The notes: generated by a model from the sequence alone, not told the origin. Positions 1 to 8,215 are shown, counted from the first letter of the stretch. The stretch: DNA of 29,125 nt from RUG14223 sp051881075 (GCA_051881075.1 JBJEPE010000093.1:1-29125); one strand, 5' to 3'. Made by a program: numbers and translations.

Positions 1-28
1 ATCTCACTAAATCACTTTGTGCGCAACA

Positions 29-50
29 TTGCTGTCGGTCTAACCGACCG
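29..50. repeat. Palindromic intergenic repeat, copy 1 (GTCGGT/ACCGAC)
   Basis: A 22-nt segment identical to the reverse complement of 27026-27047. Its core GTCGGTCTAACCGAC (34-48) is a hairpin with a CTA centre. A second small hairpin, GCAGG/CCTGC, follows at about 61-75. It lies downstream of hisS outside any open frame. Only these two clear copies are in the window, so membership of a wider dispersed family is inferred. Confidence 0.6.
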
Positions 51-81
51 CAACGTTGGTGCAGGTCTACCCTGCCGACCG

Positions 82-112
82 AAAAAATGCCGTGGACATA
101 TAGCCCACGGCA
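82..112 (-). terminator. Rho-independent terminator of hisS
   Basis: On the minus strand an 8-bp perfect stem (arms at 105-112 and 88-95, TGCCGTGG/CCACGGCA) is followed directly by six T residues (82-87). It sits about 15 nt past the hisS stop codon. Confidence 0.85.
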
Positions 113-127
113 ATCTAATAAAATAAC

Positions 128-1384
128 TTAATTTATTACAGAGCAAATATCAGAGAAATCAATCTCTTTAGTTTCCCCTGTATCCATATCTTTAGCAACA
201 CCCTTATTCTGCGCTATTTCATCATCACCAATAACAATAGTGCGTTTTGCACCTATCTTATCAGCATACTTCATCTGTGCTTTAAGGCTCTTTTCGCTGA
301 CAGATAACTCAGCATAAATGTCAGCGTTCCTTAACTGCTGTACAAGCTGAAACGCCTTAATCTTGGCGTTTTCTCCGATATAAGCTATAAACACCTCGCA
401 CGGTCTTTCGGGTGTAAAATAAGCCTTTTGAACATCCATAAGCATAAGTACACGCTCTAGTCCTATGGCAAAACCGAGCGAAGGCATACTACGTCCGCCA
501 AGCTCCTCAATAAGTCCGTCATAGCGTCCGCCGCCGCATATCGTACCCTGCGACCCCAGCTCATCGGTAATAAACTCAAACACAGTCTTAGTATAGTAAT
601 CAAGACCTCTTACTATTTTAGGATTAACGGTATATTCAATATCAAGCGCATCAAGATACCCTTTAACCCTCTCAAAGTGTGTGTTGCACTCGTCACAAAG
701 AAAATCAAGAATCTTTGGCGCATTCTCCGCTATAGATGAGCATATCTTACTCTTACAATCCAGTATTCTCATAGGATTTTTTTCAAGTCTTGAAAGACAG
801 GTATCGCAAAGCTGATCCTTATACTCAGAGAAATAACTCTTAAGTGCATCATGGTAATCCTTACGGCATGAAGGGCATCCTATTGAATTTATCTCTAGCT
901 TAACATTCTTAAGACCAAGCTTGTTAAACATACCGCAGGCCATAGCAATAAGCTCGGCGTCAGCCTGTGGTGCTTCTGCACCGTAAACCTCAAGTCCGAA
1001 CTGATGAAACTCTCTGAGCCTGCCGGCCTGAGGCTTTTCATATCTGTAGCAGGAGGTCAGATAACATATCTTAATAGGTAATCCCTGATTATAAAGTGCG
1101 TGTTCAAGCATAGCTCTTGCCGCACCGGCAGTACCCTCAGGGCGCAAAGTAATTGAATCGTCACCCTTAGTCTTAAAGGTGTACATTTCTTTTTGTACAA
1201 CATCGGTGGTTTCACCTACGCCACGCTGAAAAAGTACGGTATTCTCAAATACAGGTGTACGCATTTCTTTAAATCCGTAATTCTTCGCCTGCTTAAGCAA
1301 GGTCTGCTCTAAATACTGCCATCTATGCGAGTCCTCAGGCAAAACGTCCTGAGTACCTCTTACTGCCTTAGTTATAAGTGCCAT
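128..1384 (-). CDS. hisS: Histidyl-tRNA synthetase
   Basis: A 418-residue class II aminoacyl-tRNA synthetase that charges tRNA-His with histidine in the cytoplasm; the length is normal for bacterial HisRS. Class II motif 2 is visible as RPEGTAGAARA, the histidine-binding loop as VRGLDYYTKTVFEF, and motif 3 as GGGRYDGL followed by GFAIGLERV. The insertion domain has the cysteine pairs (CPSC, CDTC, CDEC) and NPMRILDCK typical of Firmicute HisRS. The C-terminal anticodon-binding domain covers roughly residues 325-418. The ATG follows AAAGGA at a slightly long spacing. The gene is last in its minus-strand series and ends at a strong terminator. I looked for a T-box upstream and did not find one; aspS, a common partner, is not adjacent. 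Confidence 0.97.
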   Translation of the reverse strand: MALITKAVRGTQDVLPEDSHRWQYLEQTLLKQAKNYGFKEMRTPVFENTVLFQRGVGETTDVVQKEMYTFKTKGDDSITLRPEGTAGAARAMLEHALYNQGLPIKICYLTSCYRYEKPQAGRLREFHQFGLEVYGAEAPQADAELIAMACGMFNKLGLKNVKLEINSIGCPSCRKDYHDALKSYFSEYKDQLCDTCLSRLEKNPMRILDCKSKICSSIAENAPKILDFLCDECNTHFERVKGYLDALDIEYTVNPKIVRGLDYYTKTVFEFITDELGSQGTICGGGRYDGLIEELGGRSMPSLGFAIGLERVLMLMDVQKAYFTPERPCEVFIAYIGENAKIKAFQLVQQLRNADIYAELSVSEKSLKAQMKYADKIGAKRTIVIGDDEIAQNKGVAKDMDTGETKEIDFSDICSVIN

Positions 1385-1440
1385 TTATTATTTATTCCTT
1401 TCATGATTGCATATATTGCAAATATTTTATAAAAACTCTA

Positions 1441-1469
1441 AAGCGGGCAACCGTCACAGTCACCCGCTT
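1441..1469 (-). terminator. Hairpin between mgsA and hisS
   Basis: A 7-bp perfect stem (AAGCGGG at 1441-1447, CCCGCTT at 1463-1469) with a 15-nt loop. On the minus strand it is followed by TAGAGTTTTTAT, an imperfect T-tract. It could end the mgsA transcript or act as an attenuator in the hisS leader. The rest of 1385-1595 is AT-rich with one small CCGCA/TGCGG hairpin and no reading frame I can support. Confidence 0.45.
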
Positions 1470-1595
1470 AATTTTCAACTAATGACATGGGCTCGGTGTA
1501 ATTATATATAATAAACACATCAAGCCATACCGCAAATACTGCGGCAAATGCAAAAACAGATAAATTATATCTGATATATTCAACGGTATGTAAAC

Positions 1596-1994
1596 TCAGC
1601 GTGAAACTATGTTACGCCAATCTAAGTCGCCGCGCTCCAAACCGTGGATAAGTACCTCGGCCGTAGCAATATTAGTGGCAACAGGTATGCTGTGCATATC
1701 GCATAAACGTAAAAGGTTCATGTCGTTAGGCTCGCTTGGCTTGGCTGTAAGCGGATCTCTGAACAATAGAAGCATATCTATCTCATTACAGGCAATTCTA
1801 GCCGCAATCTGCTGGTCACCACCCTGCGCTCCGCTTAAAAATCGCTGGATGTTTAGTCCGGTAGCTTCGCTTACCATTTTACCCGTAGTGCCTGTAGAGC
1901 ATAAGTTATGTCTGCTCAGAATACCGCAGTATGCAATACAGAACTGTACCATAAGCTCCTTTTTAGCATCATGTGCAATAATTGCGATGTTCAT
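1596..1994 (-). CDS. mgsA: Methylglyoxal synthase
   Basis: Converts dihydroxyacetone phosphate to methylglyoxal and phosphate, an overflow bypass of lower glycolysis, in the cytoplasm. The 132-residue product carries the family landmarks: AHD near residue 8, the phosphate-binding STGTTG loop (33-38), GAQGGDQQIAA with the catalytic aspartate at residue 60, and FRDPL (78-82). The frame is open 36 nt further upstream, but the ATG at 1994 is preferred because GGAGG stands about 8 nt before it and the protein then begins MNIAIIAHD as family members do. It follows minD by about 60 nt and may share its transcript. Catalytic residues appear intact. Confidence 0.95.
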   Translation of the reverse strand: MNIAIIAHDAKKELMVQFCIAYCGILSRHNLCSTGTTGKMVSEATGLNIQRFLSGAQGGDQQIAARIACNEIDMLLLFRDPLTAKPSEPNDMNLLRLCDMHSIPVATNIATAEVLIHGLERGDLDWRNIVSR

Positions 1995-2055
1995 AATGTA
2001 TCCTCCTTTTATATAAATGCAAAAATGCAAATATAATGATCTTTGTAAATACCGC

Positions 2056-2793
2056 TTATCCTATGGATAGAGGTACACTCTCGCCCTCTATACGTGCCGC
2101 TATGCAATCAAGCGCAACTATACCGGGGGATTGATCGGTTATGGGTTCGCCCCTTTGAGTAACTGCCGCCAAGTACTTGTCATCAGGTACAATGCCTAAA
2201 AGCTGTACCCCTGCAAGGTCTATTATCTCATCAAGGTTATAATAAATAGCCTCTGATTTAAAGCTTTTATAATTAAATCTGTTTATTATAAGCCTTGCGT
2301 TTTTCTTGTGAAGCTCGTTTATCTTAATTCTGACATTACTGCATCCACGCAGGCTGGTCGGCTCAGTGTTGCCTACAATAAGCACAAGGTCGGCAGGGGT
2401 GACGGATGTTTCAAAGCCTAACCCCAAACCTGCAGGTGAGTCAATGATAACGTAATTAAATCTCTTTTTGAGTACGGTAACTATTTTCTTGAAAATAGTA
2501 GGGCTTAATACCTCGTCTGCATTATGCGGAGCCGGAATCATGTATAGCTTATTATCCTGCGGACATTTATATACCGCACTGTCAATGGTACAGTTACCGC
2601 TGACAACATCAGCTATATCAAATACGACCTGCTCGCTTACACCAAGTAGAATATCAAGATTACGCATACCTGCGTCACAGTCTATCATAAGCACGGAGTT
2701 ACCCCTGCTTATAAGAGATGCCGCAAGTCCTACTGCAAATGTTGATTTACCTGTGCCGCCCTTGCCGGACGTAATTGTAATTACCTTACTCAT
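2056..2793 (-). CDS. minD: MinD-like septum-site ATPase
   Basis: A 245-residue deviant-Walker ParA/MinD-family ATPase, expected to work in division-site placement at the membrane. The deviant Walker A is KGGTGKST (11-18); DCDAGMRNLDILLG (switch I region) and IDSPAGLG (Walker B region) match MinD rather than ParA or Mrp. It ends with IEGESVPLSIG. The amphipathic C-terminal helix that anchors most MinD proteins to the membrane, usually a basic-hydrophobic stretch of about ten residues, is not apparent, and the protein is about 20 residues shorter than typical. No minC or minE is in the window. The gene has its own promoter and a GAGGT ribosome binding site. Assignment to MinD is firm; whether it oscillates or binds membrane is uncertain. 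Confidence 0.92.
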   Translation of the reverse strand: MSKVITITSGKGGTGKSTFAVGLAASLISRGNSVLMIDCDAGMRNLDILLGVSEQVVFDIADVVSGNCTIDSAVYKCPQDNKLYMIPAPHNADEVLSPTIFKKIVTVLKKRFNYVIIDSPAGLGLGFETSVTPADLVLIVGNTEPTSLRGCSNVRIKINELHKKNARLIINRFNYKSFKSEAIYYNLDEIIDLAGVQLLGIVPDDKYLAAVTQRGEPITDQSPGIVALDCIAARIEGESVPLSIG

Positions 2794-2811
2794 AGATTTA
2801 ACCTCATAAAA

Positions 2812-2840
2812 ATAATATCATATCAGCACTAATTTGTCAA
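2812..2840 (-). promoter_or_regulatory. Sigma-A promoter of minD
   Basis: On the minus strand TTGACA (2835-2840) and TATTAT (2812-2817) are separated by exactly 17 nt. It lies just upstream of the minD start, so minD and probably mgsA can be transcribed apart from the mre/PBP2 genes. Confidence 0.85.
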
Positions 2841-2934
2841 AACTTTTTTATATTTTTGTAAGTGTTTTGCGAAAACAAGCCTAAAATACTGTCAATTTGC
2901 ACAAAAGTTATTATTAAAACTATTCTAAGAACCT

Positions 2935-4998
2935 TTATTGCGATCCGTTTTGCTTATCTAATTTTGTAAGTTCGTCCTTGAAATAGTAGTCGAATACATC
3001 TTTAGCTATGCCCATAGAATACTTACCCCTTGCACCGTGTTCAAGTACAACGGCTATGGCTATCTCAGGGTCATCATACGGCGCATAACCTATAAACGTA
3101 ACGTGGTCAGAGCCTGAGTTTTCGGCAGTACCGGTCTTAGCCGCTATCTGTATGCCGTAGTTACCGAATACCGAGCTTGCCGTACCTACATTAGCAACAC
3201 TCTTCATTGCCTCCTGTACATAGTACAGATTTGTCTTGGATACACCGCAGGTGCTTATAAGAGTATTGTTTTTAGCCGTATTTTTAAGGATAGTTTCTTT
3301 ACGTGAATAGTCAACCACCTTTTTTACTATATGTGCCTGATATCTGTTACCGCCGTTGGCTATTGTAGAAACATAGGTTGCAAGCTGAAGTGGGGTAAAC
3401 GCATTGTCAGACTGACCTATGGCCGCCTGTGACGTGTTACCGTCATACCACTCTACGCTATCTCGGTAAGCGAGTATTCCACGCGACTCAGATGCCTCTA
3501 TGCCTGTCTTTTCACCCAGACCAAAACGCTCGGCGTACAGGTTAAGCGTCTTTATACCCAGCAGTCTGCCTACCTCGGCAAAGAAGTAGTTGCATGAGCT
3601 TGATATTGCCGTGTGCATATTAATGCTGCCATGCCAGCCCATACATTCAAGGGTGTAGTTCTTATAATAGTTATAGTATTTACTGCAATAGATGTAGGTA
3701 TCTGTAGATATAGTACCTTCTTCAAGTGCGGCGGCAGCAACGCAGGGCTTAAATATTGAGCCGGGGTTGTATGCGCCGTTAAACGCCTTATTATACAACG
3801 GTGCCGCCTTGTTTTGATTAATCTTTACATAATAATCATAATCATCAAGGTATTTGTTTAAATCGTAGCTTGGGTAAGTACTTGCCGCAAGTACCGAGAA
3901 ATCCTTTACGCTCATTACCACTACTGCGCCTGAGGTACAGTCTTGACCGAATTTTTTAACGGTATCGGTGCTTCCTGCGGCAAGGGCCTTGCCCTCTTCA
4001 CTTGCTGCTTTAACCGCATTTGCAAGAGATTTATTAACCAGCTTTTGCAGATTGGAGTCAATGGTAAGGTATACGGTATTACCGGGCTTAGCCTGACGTA
4101 TTATCTTTTCGCTGACTATTTCGCCGGTTTCTGAGCGTTCTACCTCTTTGATACCGGTTTCACCGCGCAGAAAGTCCTCCATGCCGCTCTCTATGCCCAG
4201 TTTTCCTATTTTATCATTGAGCTTGTAGCCCTTGTCTTTATTTTCTTCATACTCTTCCTGTGACAGTGCCCCTACATAACCGACAATATGCGGCATAAGG
4301 GTGCTGTTTAGCATGGTTCTTATTGCGGTGGTTTCCACACGCACACCGGGAGTATTCTGAAAATTTTCGGATATAATTGCAACCATGTCTGCGCTTATAC
4401 CCTCGGCAAAGGTGTAGGTGGTGGTCATATTAAAGCCGCATTTTTCCATATTGTAGCGAACGCTGATTATTGAGCGTAGCTTCTCTTTGGTATATTCACC
4501 TTCGATATCATATCTTTCTACAAGCCATGTCATACAATCCTCAGCGGTGGCATAGCTGTTTAAGTTTAATATCTGCTTTCCCTTAAGTGTAGCTACCTCA
4601 TCATCCTTATTCTTAATAAACTGATAAACGCCGTTTTTGTCTATTGTAATGGGCAGAATATCTACCCACTTTTCATTTTTTGTTGCCATTAGGTCAATAA
4701 GCTTTTCTATTATCTCGTTTTCCATATTCTGCTGCATATAAAGCTTATCTATTACGACCTTGTAGCCGGTTACATTTATAGAAAATTCTTTGCCGTTACG
4801 GTCAAGTATCTCGCCTCTTATAGCGCTTGTTTCAACGGTATATTTTGAGGTTTCTATTACGGTCTTGGCATACTCGGCACCGTTTACTATCTGCCAGTTA
4901 AACAGGCGCAGAATAAATCCCGCAAATATAATTAAGGTTAAAATAACGCATAAAGCTATTCTGAACGGGCTGACGCCCTCATAATTATTTTCGTTCAT
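2935..4998 (-). CDS. mrdA: Penicillin-binding protein 2 (class B transpeptidase)
   Basis: A 687-residue single-pass membrane transpeptidase that cross-links peptidoglycan during lateral wall growth with the MreC/MreD elongation complex. One N-terminal membrane segment (about 12-32) is followed by the dimerisation domain, which opens with the family signature RGEILDRNGKEF. All three catalytic boxes are present: S414-I-F-K417 in NPGSIFKP, S468-C-N470, and K621-T-G in KTGTAE. The ATG follows GAGGTG. The gene begins 45 nt after the mreD stop, which supports PBP2/MrdA over the division PBP3/FtsI or the sporulation protein SpoVD. The C-terminus ends soon after the transpeptidase domain, with no PASTA repeats. 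Confidence 0.93.
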   Translation of the reverse strand: MNENNYEGVSPFRIALCVILTLIIFAGFILRLFNWQIVNGAEYAKTVIETSKYTVETSAIRGEILDRNGKEFSINVTGYKVVIDKLYMQQNMENEIIEKLIDLMATKNEKWVDILPITIDKNGVYQFIKNKDDEVATLKGKQILNLNSYATAEDCMTWLVERYDIEGEYTKEKLRSIISVRYNMEKCGFNMTTTYTFAEGISADMVAIISENFQNTPGVRVETTAIRTMLNSTLMPHIVGYVGALSQEEYEENKDKGYKLNDKIGKLGIESGMEDFLRGETGIKEVERSETGEIVSEKIIRQAKPGNTVYLTIDSNLQKLVNKSLANAVKAASEEGKALAAGSTDTVKKFGQDCTSGAVVVMSVKDFSVLAASTYPSYDLNKYLDDYDYYVKINQNKAAPLYNKAFNGAYNPGSIFKPCVAAAALEEGTISTDTYIYCSKYYNYYKNYTLECMGWHGSINMHTAISSSCNYFFAEVGRLLGIKTLNLYAERFGLGEKTGIEASESRGILAYRDSVEWYDGNTSQAAIGQSDNAFTPLQLATYVSTIANGGNRYQAHIVKKVVDYSRKETILKNTAKNNTLISTCGVSKTNLYYVQEAMKSVANVGTASSVFGNYGIQIAAKTGTAENSGSDHVTFIGYAPYDDPEIAIAVVLEHGARGKYSMGIAKDVFDYYFKDELTKLDKQNGSQ

Positions 4999-5043
4999 GT
5001 AAACACCTCACAAATTAAATGAATTTGTATATTCATACTGACG

Positions 5044-5643
5044 TCAATCCTTAGGCCCTATCTTTGATATAAGCTTGTTTAAAAAGTAAAAAACAGGGGT
5101 AACAGCCCATGTATATATCATTCTGGGTAAATAATGTGTAAAAAAGTAATCGTCGTTTGCACCGTAATGGGATACCTTATAGAAAAAGAAGTAGTGCAGG
5201 TATAGGATAATCGGTACTGCAAGCGTTACCCATATCATAGCGGTCATAAGACTTATCTTGATGTAGTTTACGGACATATATCCCTCTAAAAATCCGAAAA
5301 CAAGCAGAAGCATTGCGAAAAACCCCAGTATATTACTTGATGCGGTATCCAGCATTAGTCCGCATATCATAGCAAACACCATACCTGACCGCTCATTGCA
5401 GAATAATGCTATGGTTATGGCTACGGGAATAAGCAGTATCGGCTTTTGACCGTGTATAGTCGGTACAAGTCCCGGCGTACCCTGTATTACACAGAATATA
5501 ATTATCTCTGCCATATATACTATCCACTTTACGGTGGTATATTTTCTGTTGTAAGAGTTTGTGTGTTCCTGTGCAGAAGAAAAACTAATCGTTCGTGTCT
5601 TTTGCGGGCGACGTTTTGATCGGGTTCTCATTGGTGCTTTCAT
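5044..5643 (-). CDS. mreD: Rod shape-determining protein MreD
   Basis: An integral membrane protein of the elongasome, linking MreC to the wall synthases. The 199 residues start with a basic, Arg/Lys-rich tail of about 40 residues and continue with several hydrophobic segments (for example WIVYMAEIIIFCVIQ and ILLIPVAITIALFC). The phrase GMVFAMICGLMLD matches the MreD core. The assigned start overlaps the end of mreC by 59 nt and AAAGG sits too close to it for an ideal ribosome binding site, so translation may be coupled or may begin further downstream, for example at the internal Met of MAEIII. Position between mreC and PBP2 supports the call more than sequence alone. Confidence 0.88.
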   Translation of the reverse strand: MKAPMRTRSKRRPQKTRTISFSSAQEHTNSYNRKYTTVKWIVYMAEIIIFCVIQGTPGLVPTIHGQKPILLIPVAITIALFCNERSGMVFAMICGLMLDTASSNILGFFAMLLLVFGFLEGYMSVNYIKISLMTAMIWVTLAVPIILYLHYFFFYKVSHYGANDDYFFTHYLPRMIYTWAVTPVFYFLNKLISKIGPKD

Positions 5644-6490
5644 CCTTTTCAGATATTATACTTTCTTCGGTAAATTCGGTTATGATAACTACCTCGGTAA
5701 CGCTTCTGATATCTTCAAGAGGCTCCACCACAGCGTAGAGCGAAGCGTCAAAGGAGTCATACTTAAGCTCCTTGACAGTACCTACTACCAGATTTGCAGG
5801 ATATACTCCGCCTATACCGGAGGTAACGATAAGGTCGCCTTCTTTAAAGTTATTCTGTGCCGAAATTACGGTAATTCTGGTTTGGTTGTTATCGGCTAGC
5901 TCAGAGCTGCCCGATATAACGCCGCTGTCCTTGGAGGCTTTATCTATAACTCCTACCTTAGCGTCGGGGTTAAGTATTGTTTTTACCTTACAGCTTGTAG
6001 GATCTACCTGATACACCCAACCGATAAGTCCGTTTTCCGTAACAACAGCATCATTTACGCTTATTCCGTTGAGTGAGCCCTTATCAAGCGTACAGCCGTA
6101 AAAATTATCAGACGGGTCACGCACTATTACGGTAGCGGGCATAAGACTGTATTCCGCTTCGGTTTTCTTTATCTCATAGTACTTCATAAATTGCTCATTC
6201 TGAGATTTTATCTCATAGTAGTCAACAAGCATTGCAGATAGCTCCTGTATCTGCTGCTTAAGCTTTTTATTCTCATCCATAAGTTCCTCTTTGCTCTTCT
6301 GCGTATTAGTCATATCCTCTACCGCACCGGTAGCACCTGATGCTAACTGATTGAGCGGAGTGGTGATAAAATTAACTATCTTAGAAAAATAACTGCCTCC
6401 GGTACTGGCAGAGTACAGTACAAGTCCAAACATTATAAAGAACAGCGCAGCCATTATTTTAAAGCTTTTGCTGGTAAAAAAGTTTTTCAT
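5585..6490 (-). CDS. mreC: Rod shape-determining protein MreC
   Basis: A 301-residue bitopic membrane protein that scaffolds the cell-elongation machinery outside the membrane. It has an N-terminal membrane segment (about 10-28, KIMAALFFIMFGLVLYS), a coiled coil (about 65-105, rich in KEELMDENKKLKQQ-type heptads) and the beta-rich MreC domain, with ATVIVRDPSDNFYG, VVTENGLIGWVYQV and GDLIVTSGIGGVYP as recognisable blocks. An acidic tail of about 30 residues overlaps mreD. MreB is not next to it, unlike the usual mreBCD order, and must be encoded elsewhere. Confidence 0.95.
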   Translation of the reverse strand: MKNFFTSKSFKIMAALFFIMFGLVLYSASTGGSYFSKIVNFITTPLNQLASGATGAVEDMTNTQKSKEELMDENKKLKQQIQELSAMLVDYYEIKSQNEQFMKYYEIKKTEAEYSLMPATVIVRDPSDNFYGCTLDKGSLNGISVNDAVVTENGLIGWVYQVDPTSCKVKTILNPDAKVGVIDKASKDSGVISGSSELADNNQTRITVISAQNNFKEGDLIVTSGIGGVYPANLVVGTVKELKYDSFDASLYAVVEPLEDIRSVTEVVIITEFTEESIISEKDESTNENPIKTSPAKDTND

Positions 6491-6560
6491 TTTATTGTTT
6501 GCTCCCTTCGTATAAGGATGTTATAATAAAAATAAACCTATTTTCCTATATTATCTTTAT

Positions 6561-6589
6561 ATTGTATCACATATCTTGATAATAATAAA
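6561..6589 (-). promoter_or_regulatory. Probable promoter of the mreC-mreD-PBP2 operon
   Basis: On the minus strand an extended -10, TGATACAAT (TACAAT at 6561-6566), has a weak -35, TTTATT (6584-6589), 17 nt upstream. It is about 70 nt before the mreC ATG and follows the terminator of the preceding gene. Confidence 0.5.
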
Positions 6590-6615
6590 GACCTTTTTGT
6601 AAAAAAATTTGACAG

Positions 6616-6660
6616 CAAAAAAGACGACCTTTATCGGTAAATACCGATGAAAAGTCGCCT
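6616..6660 (-). terminator. Terminator of the 90-residue protein gene
   Basis: On the minus strand a two-part stem, AGGCGAC/GTCGTCT outside (one G-T pair) and ATCGGTA/TACCGAT inside, runs straight into TTTTTT (6616-6621). It separates the upstream small gene from mreC. Confidence 0.88.
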
Positions 6661-6755
6661 TTTCTTTATTCCTAAAATTTAATTTACCGTTATTATGCAC
6701 CGTTACAGGCACGGGTTAATTATGCCATGCGGTGCTGATGTTGAGCCGCCTCTAC

Positions 6756-7028
6756 TCAGCCTGCCTGCTTTGTGACAGATGACATATCTCCTAAAAGATT
6801 AAATCTGAAAAGCTTTCTTTCATCGTCAGGGTTTTCACAGTAGATCATAGCCTGAACTATCTTTCCGCCCTCAATAAGTCTGGTAAGGCCTAAAAGCTGT
6901 GAAAGCTTACTCTTAAGGTTAAGACGATCGCCCTCTCTTGTTATAAGATATACGTTTCCCTTACAGCTATCAAGAACCGAGAGAAAGTCGCTGACGTCTA
7001 CCTTGTGCATTTCTATCATAGGTGACAT
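6756..7028 (-). CDS. Conserved-looking 90-residue protein of unknown function
   Basis: A small soluble protein with no signal peptide or membrane segment. The mix VYLITREGDRLNLKSKLSQL and a later hydrophobic strand (VQAMIYCENP) suggests an alternating alpha/beta fold. I have a weak memory of similar clostridial proteins carrying the uninformative label 'polya polymerase'; nothing here resembles a nucleotidyltransferase, so I do not use that name. GGAGG stands about 8 nt before the ATG, and the gene has its own consensus promoter and strong terminator, so it is almost certainly real and monocistronic. Its leader, about 220 nt long, contains an inverted-repeat structure. Function unknown. Confidence 0.8.
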   Translation of the reverse strand: MSPMIEMHKVDVSDFLSVLDSCKGNVYLITREGDRLNLKSKLSQLLGLTRLIEGGKIVQAMIYCENPDDERKLFRFNLLGDMSSVTKQAG

Positions 7029-7108
7029 ATAAATTACCTCCGTAAGTGAAAAAAATTATCTATATAAACGGGTAATCAAACGGACTGTTTGTCACATTGA
7101 GGCGTTTT

Positions 7109-7179
7109 TTCGGTACTATGCAAAATAACGCAAGTAATTTGCATTTATTAAAACGTGATCGAATATCTGATGTACCGAA
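7109..7179 (-). promoter_or_regulatory. Structured 5' leader of the 90-residue protein gene
   Basis: In the minus-strand transcript TTCGGTAC (7172-7179) can pair with GTACCGAA (7109-7116), enclosing a second hairpin, ATGCAAA (7118-7124) with TTTGCAT (7138-7144). The two right-hand arms are one nucleotide apart, giving a nested fold. No T-tract follows, so it is not a simple terminator. I match it to no riboswitch class by eye. Confidence 0.45.
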
Positions 7180-7251
7180 TTTAAATTAAACAGAAAAACC
7201 GCTGTGTTATTGTAAACGGTTAATTATCCCTATGATCACCCAACGGCACGT

Positions 7252-7280
7252 ATTATATCACAGTGTTTCGTGATTGTCAA
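7252..7280 (-). promoter_or_regulatory. Consensus sigma-A promoter
   Basis: On the minus strand TTGACA (7275-7280) and TATAAT (7252-7257) have a 17-nt spacer: a perfect consensus. It points toward the 90-residue gene whose start is about 220 nt downstream. Within 7029-7361 nothing else codes convincingly. Confidence 0.9.
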
Positions 7281-7361
7281 CAATTTTTTGTAGATTTATT
7301 TGTGCAATACGCTGTAGGCTATAGTCAGACTGTATATTTTGAGGGGTCAGTTTTTGTGTAT

Positions 7362-8024
7362 TTATACTATACGACCGTTGCTTATAGTAATTTGTCGCTG
7401 TGCCATAGCCGCCACGCCCATATCGTGCGTGATGATAATAACGGTTTTACCGCTTTTATGCAAAGAGGTAAGCAGACACATTACTGCCTTGCTTGAATAT
7501 TCGTCTAGGTTGCCGGTAGGCTCATCCGCAAGTATTACCGACGGCTCTGCGGCAATAGCACGTGCAATAGCTACACGCTGCTGCTGTCCTCCGGAAAGCT
7601 GGCCGGGACGGTTAAGAAGCTTATCCCCCAGTCCTACGGCACATAATGCCTGCTGTGCAAGCAGTCTGCGTTTGCTTTGCGGTATTCCCCGATACAGTAG
7701 TGGCAGCTCGGTATTTTCAAGAGCATTAAGCGTAGGTATCAGGTTAAAGCTTTGAAAGATAAAACCGAGTACATTATTACGCAGATAAGACAGCTTTTTA
7801 CCGCTGAGGGTAGAAACATCGTACCCACACAGCATATACCTGCCCTCACAGGGTGTATCAAGGCAACCCAGTATGTTCATGAGTGTTGATTTACCCGAAC
7901 CCGACTTTCCCACTATTGCAAGCATTTCTCCGCTTTCAACCTTAAGTGATACGCCGCCCAGCGCATAAAAATCGGTATCGCCTATAATATACCTTTTTTT
8001 GACGTTTTGCAAGTCTATTATCAT
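7362..8024 (-). CDS. ABC transporter ATP-binding protein, LolD/MacB type
   Basis: A 220-residue nucleotide-binding subunit of an ABC transporter. It has Walker A GKSGSGKST, the Q-loop FQSFNLIP, the signature LSGGQQQRVAIARA, Walker B VILADEPTGNLD and the H-loop ITHD. The EPTGNLD ending and SFNLIPTLNALEN block are typical of the LolD/MacB/FtsE group, which pair with FtsX-like permeases for lipoprotein handling or peptide efflux. No permease is adjacent on either side, so the ATPase is an orphan in this window and its substrate cannot be inferred. A GGAGG stands 8 nt before the ATG. The neighbouring metallo-hydrolase gene is divergent. Confidence 0.92.
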   Translation of the reverse strand: MIIDLQNVKKRYIIGDTDFYALGGVSLKVESGEMLAIVGKSGSGKSTLMNILGCLDTPCEGRYMLCGYDVSTLSGKKLSYLRNNVLGFIFQSFNLIPTLNALENTELPLLYRGIPQSKRRLLAQQALCAVGLGDKLLNRPGQLSGGQQQRVAIARAIAAEPSVILADEPTGNLDEYSSKAVMCLLTSLHKSGKTVIIITHDMGVAAMAQRQITISNGRIV

Positions 8025-8186
8025 AAATTTTTCCTCCGTAACATTTTACCAATTTAAAGTTATATGCTTATATTATTCTTTGACAGGGGTCTGATTTTAT
8101 GCCTTGATATAGGATTAAACACTACGCAAGATATACTTAAAACAGTTAGAAATAAGATGCGATTTTACACAAATAAAAATTTATCC

Positions 8187-8215
8187 TTGAATATGACCGC
8201 CGTTTGTAATAAAAT
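8187..8215 (+). promoter_or_regulatory. Promoter of the metallo-hydrolase/rlmH/rqcH series
   Basis: TTGAAT (8187-8192) and TAAAAT (8210-8215) with a 17-nt spacer, about 70 nt upstream of the TTG start at 8284. The rest of the 8025-8283 divergent gap has no recognised feature; a clear promoter for the minus-strand ABC gene was not found. Confidence 0.65.

Noticed and set aside
1385..1595. T-box riboswitch upstream of hisS
   Set aside because: Many Firmicute hisS genes have one, but no T-box AGGGTGGNACCGCG motif or specifier-like structure is present; only a simple hairpin.
7339..7755. A 138-codon plus-strand ORF
   Set aside because: Shadow of the ABC ATPase gene, low-complexity Ser/Cys/Arg translation, no ribosome binding site.
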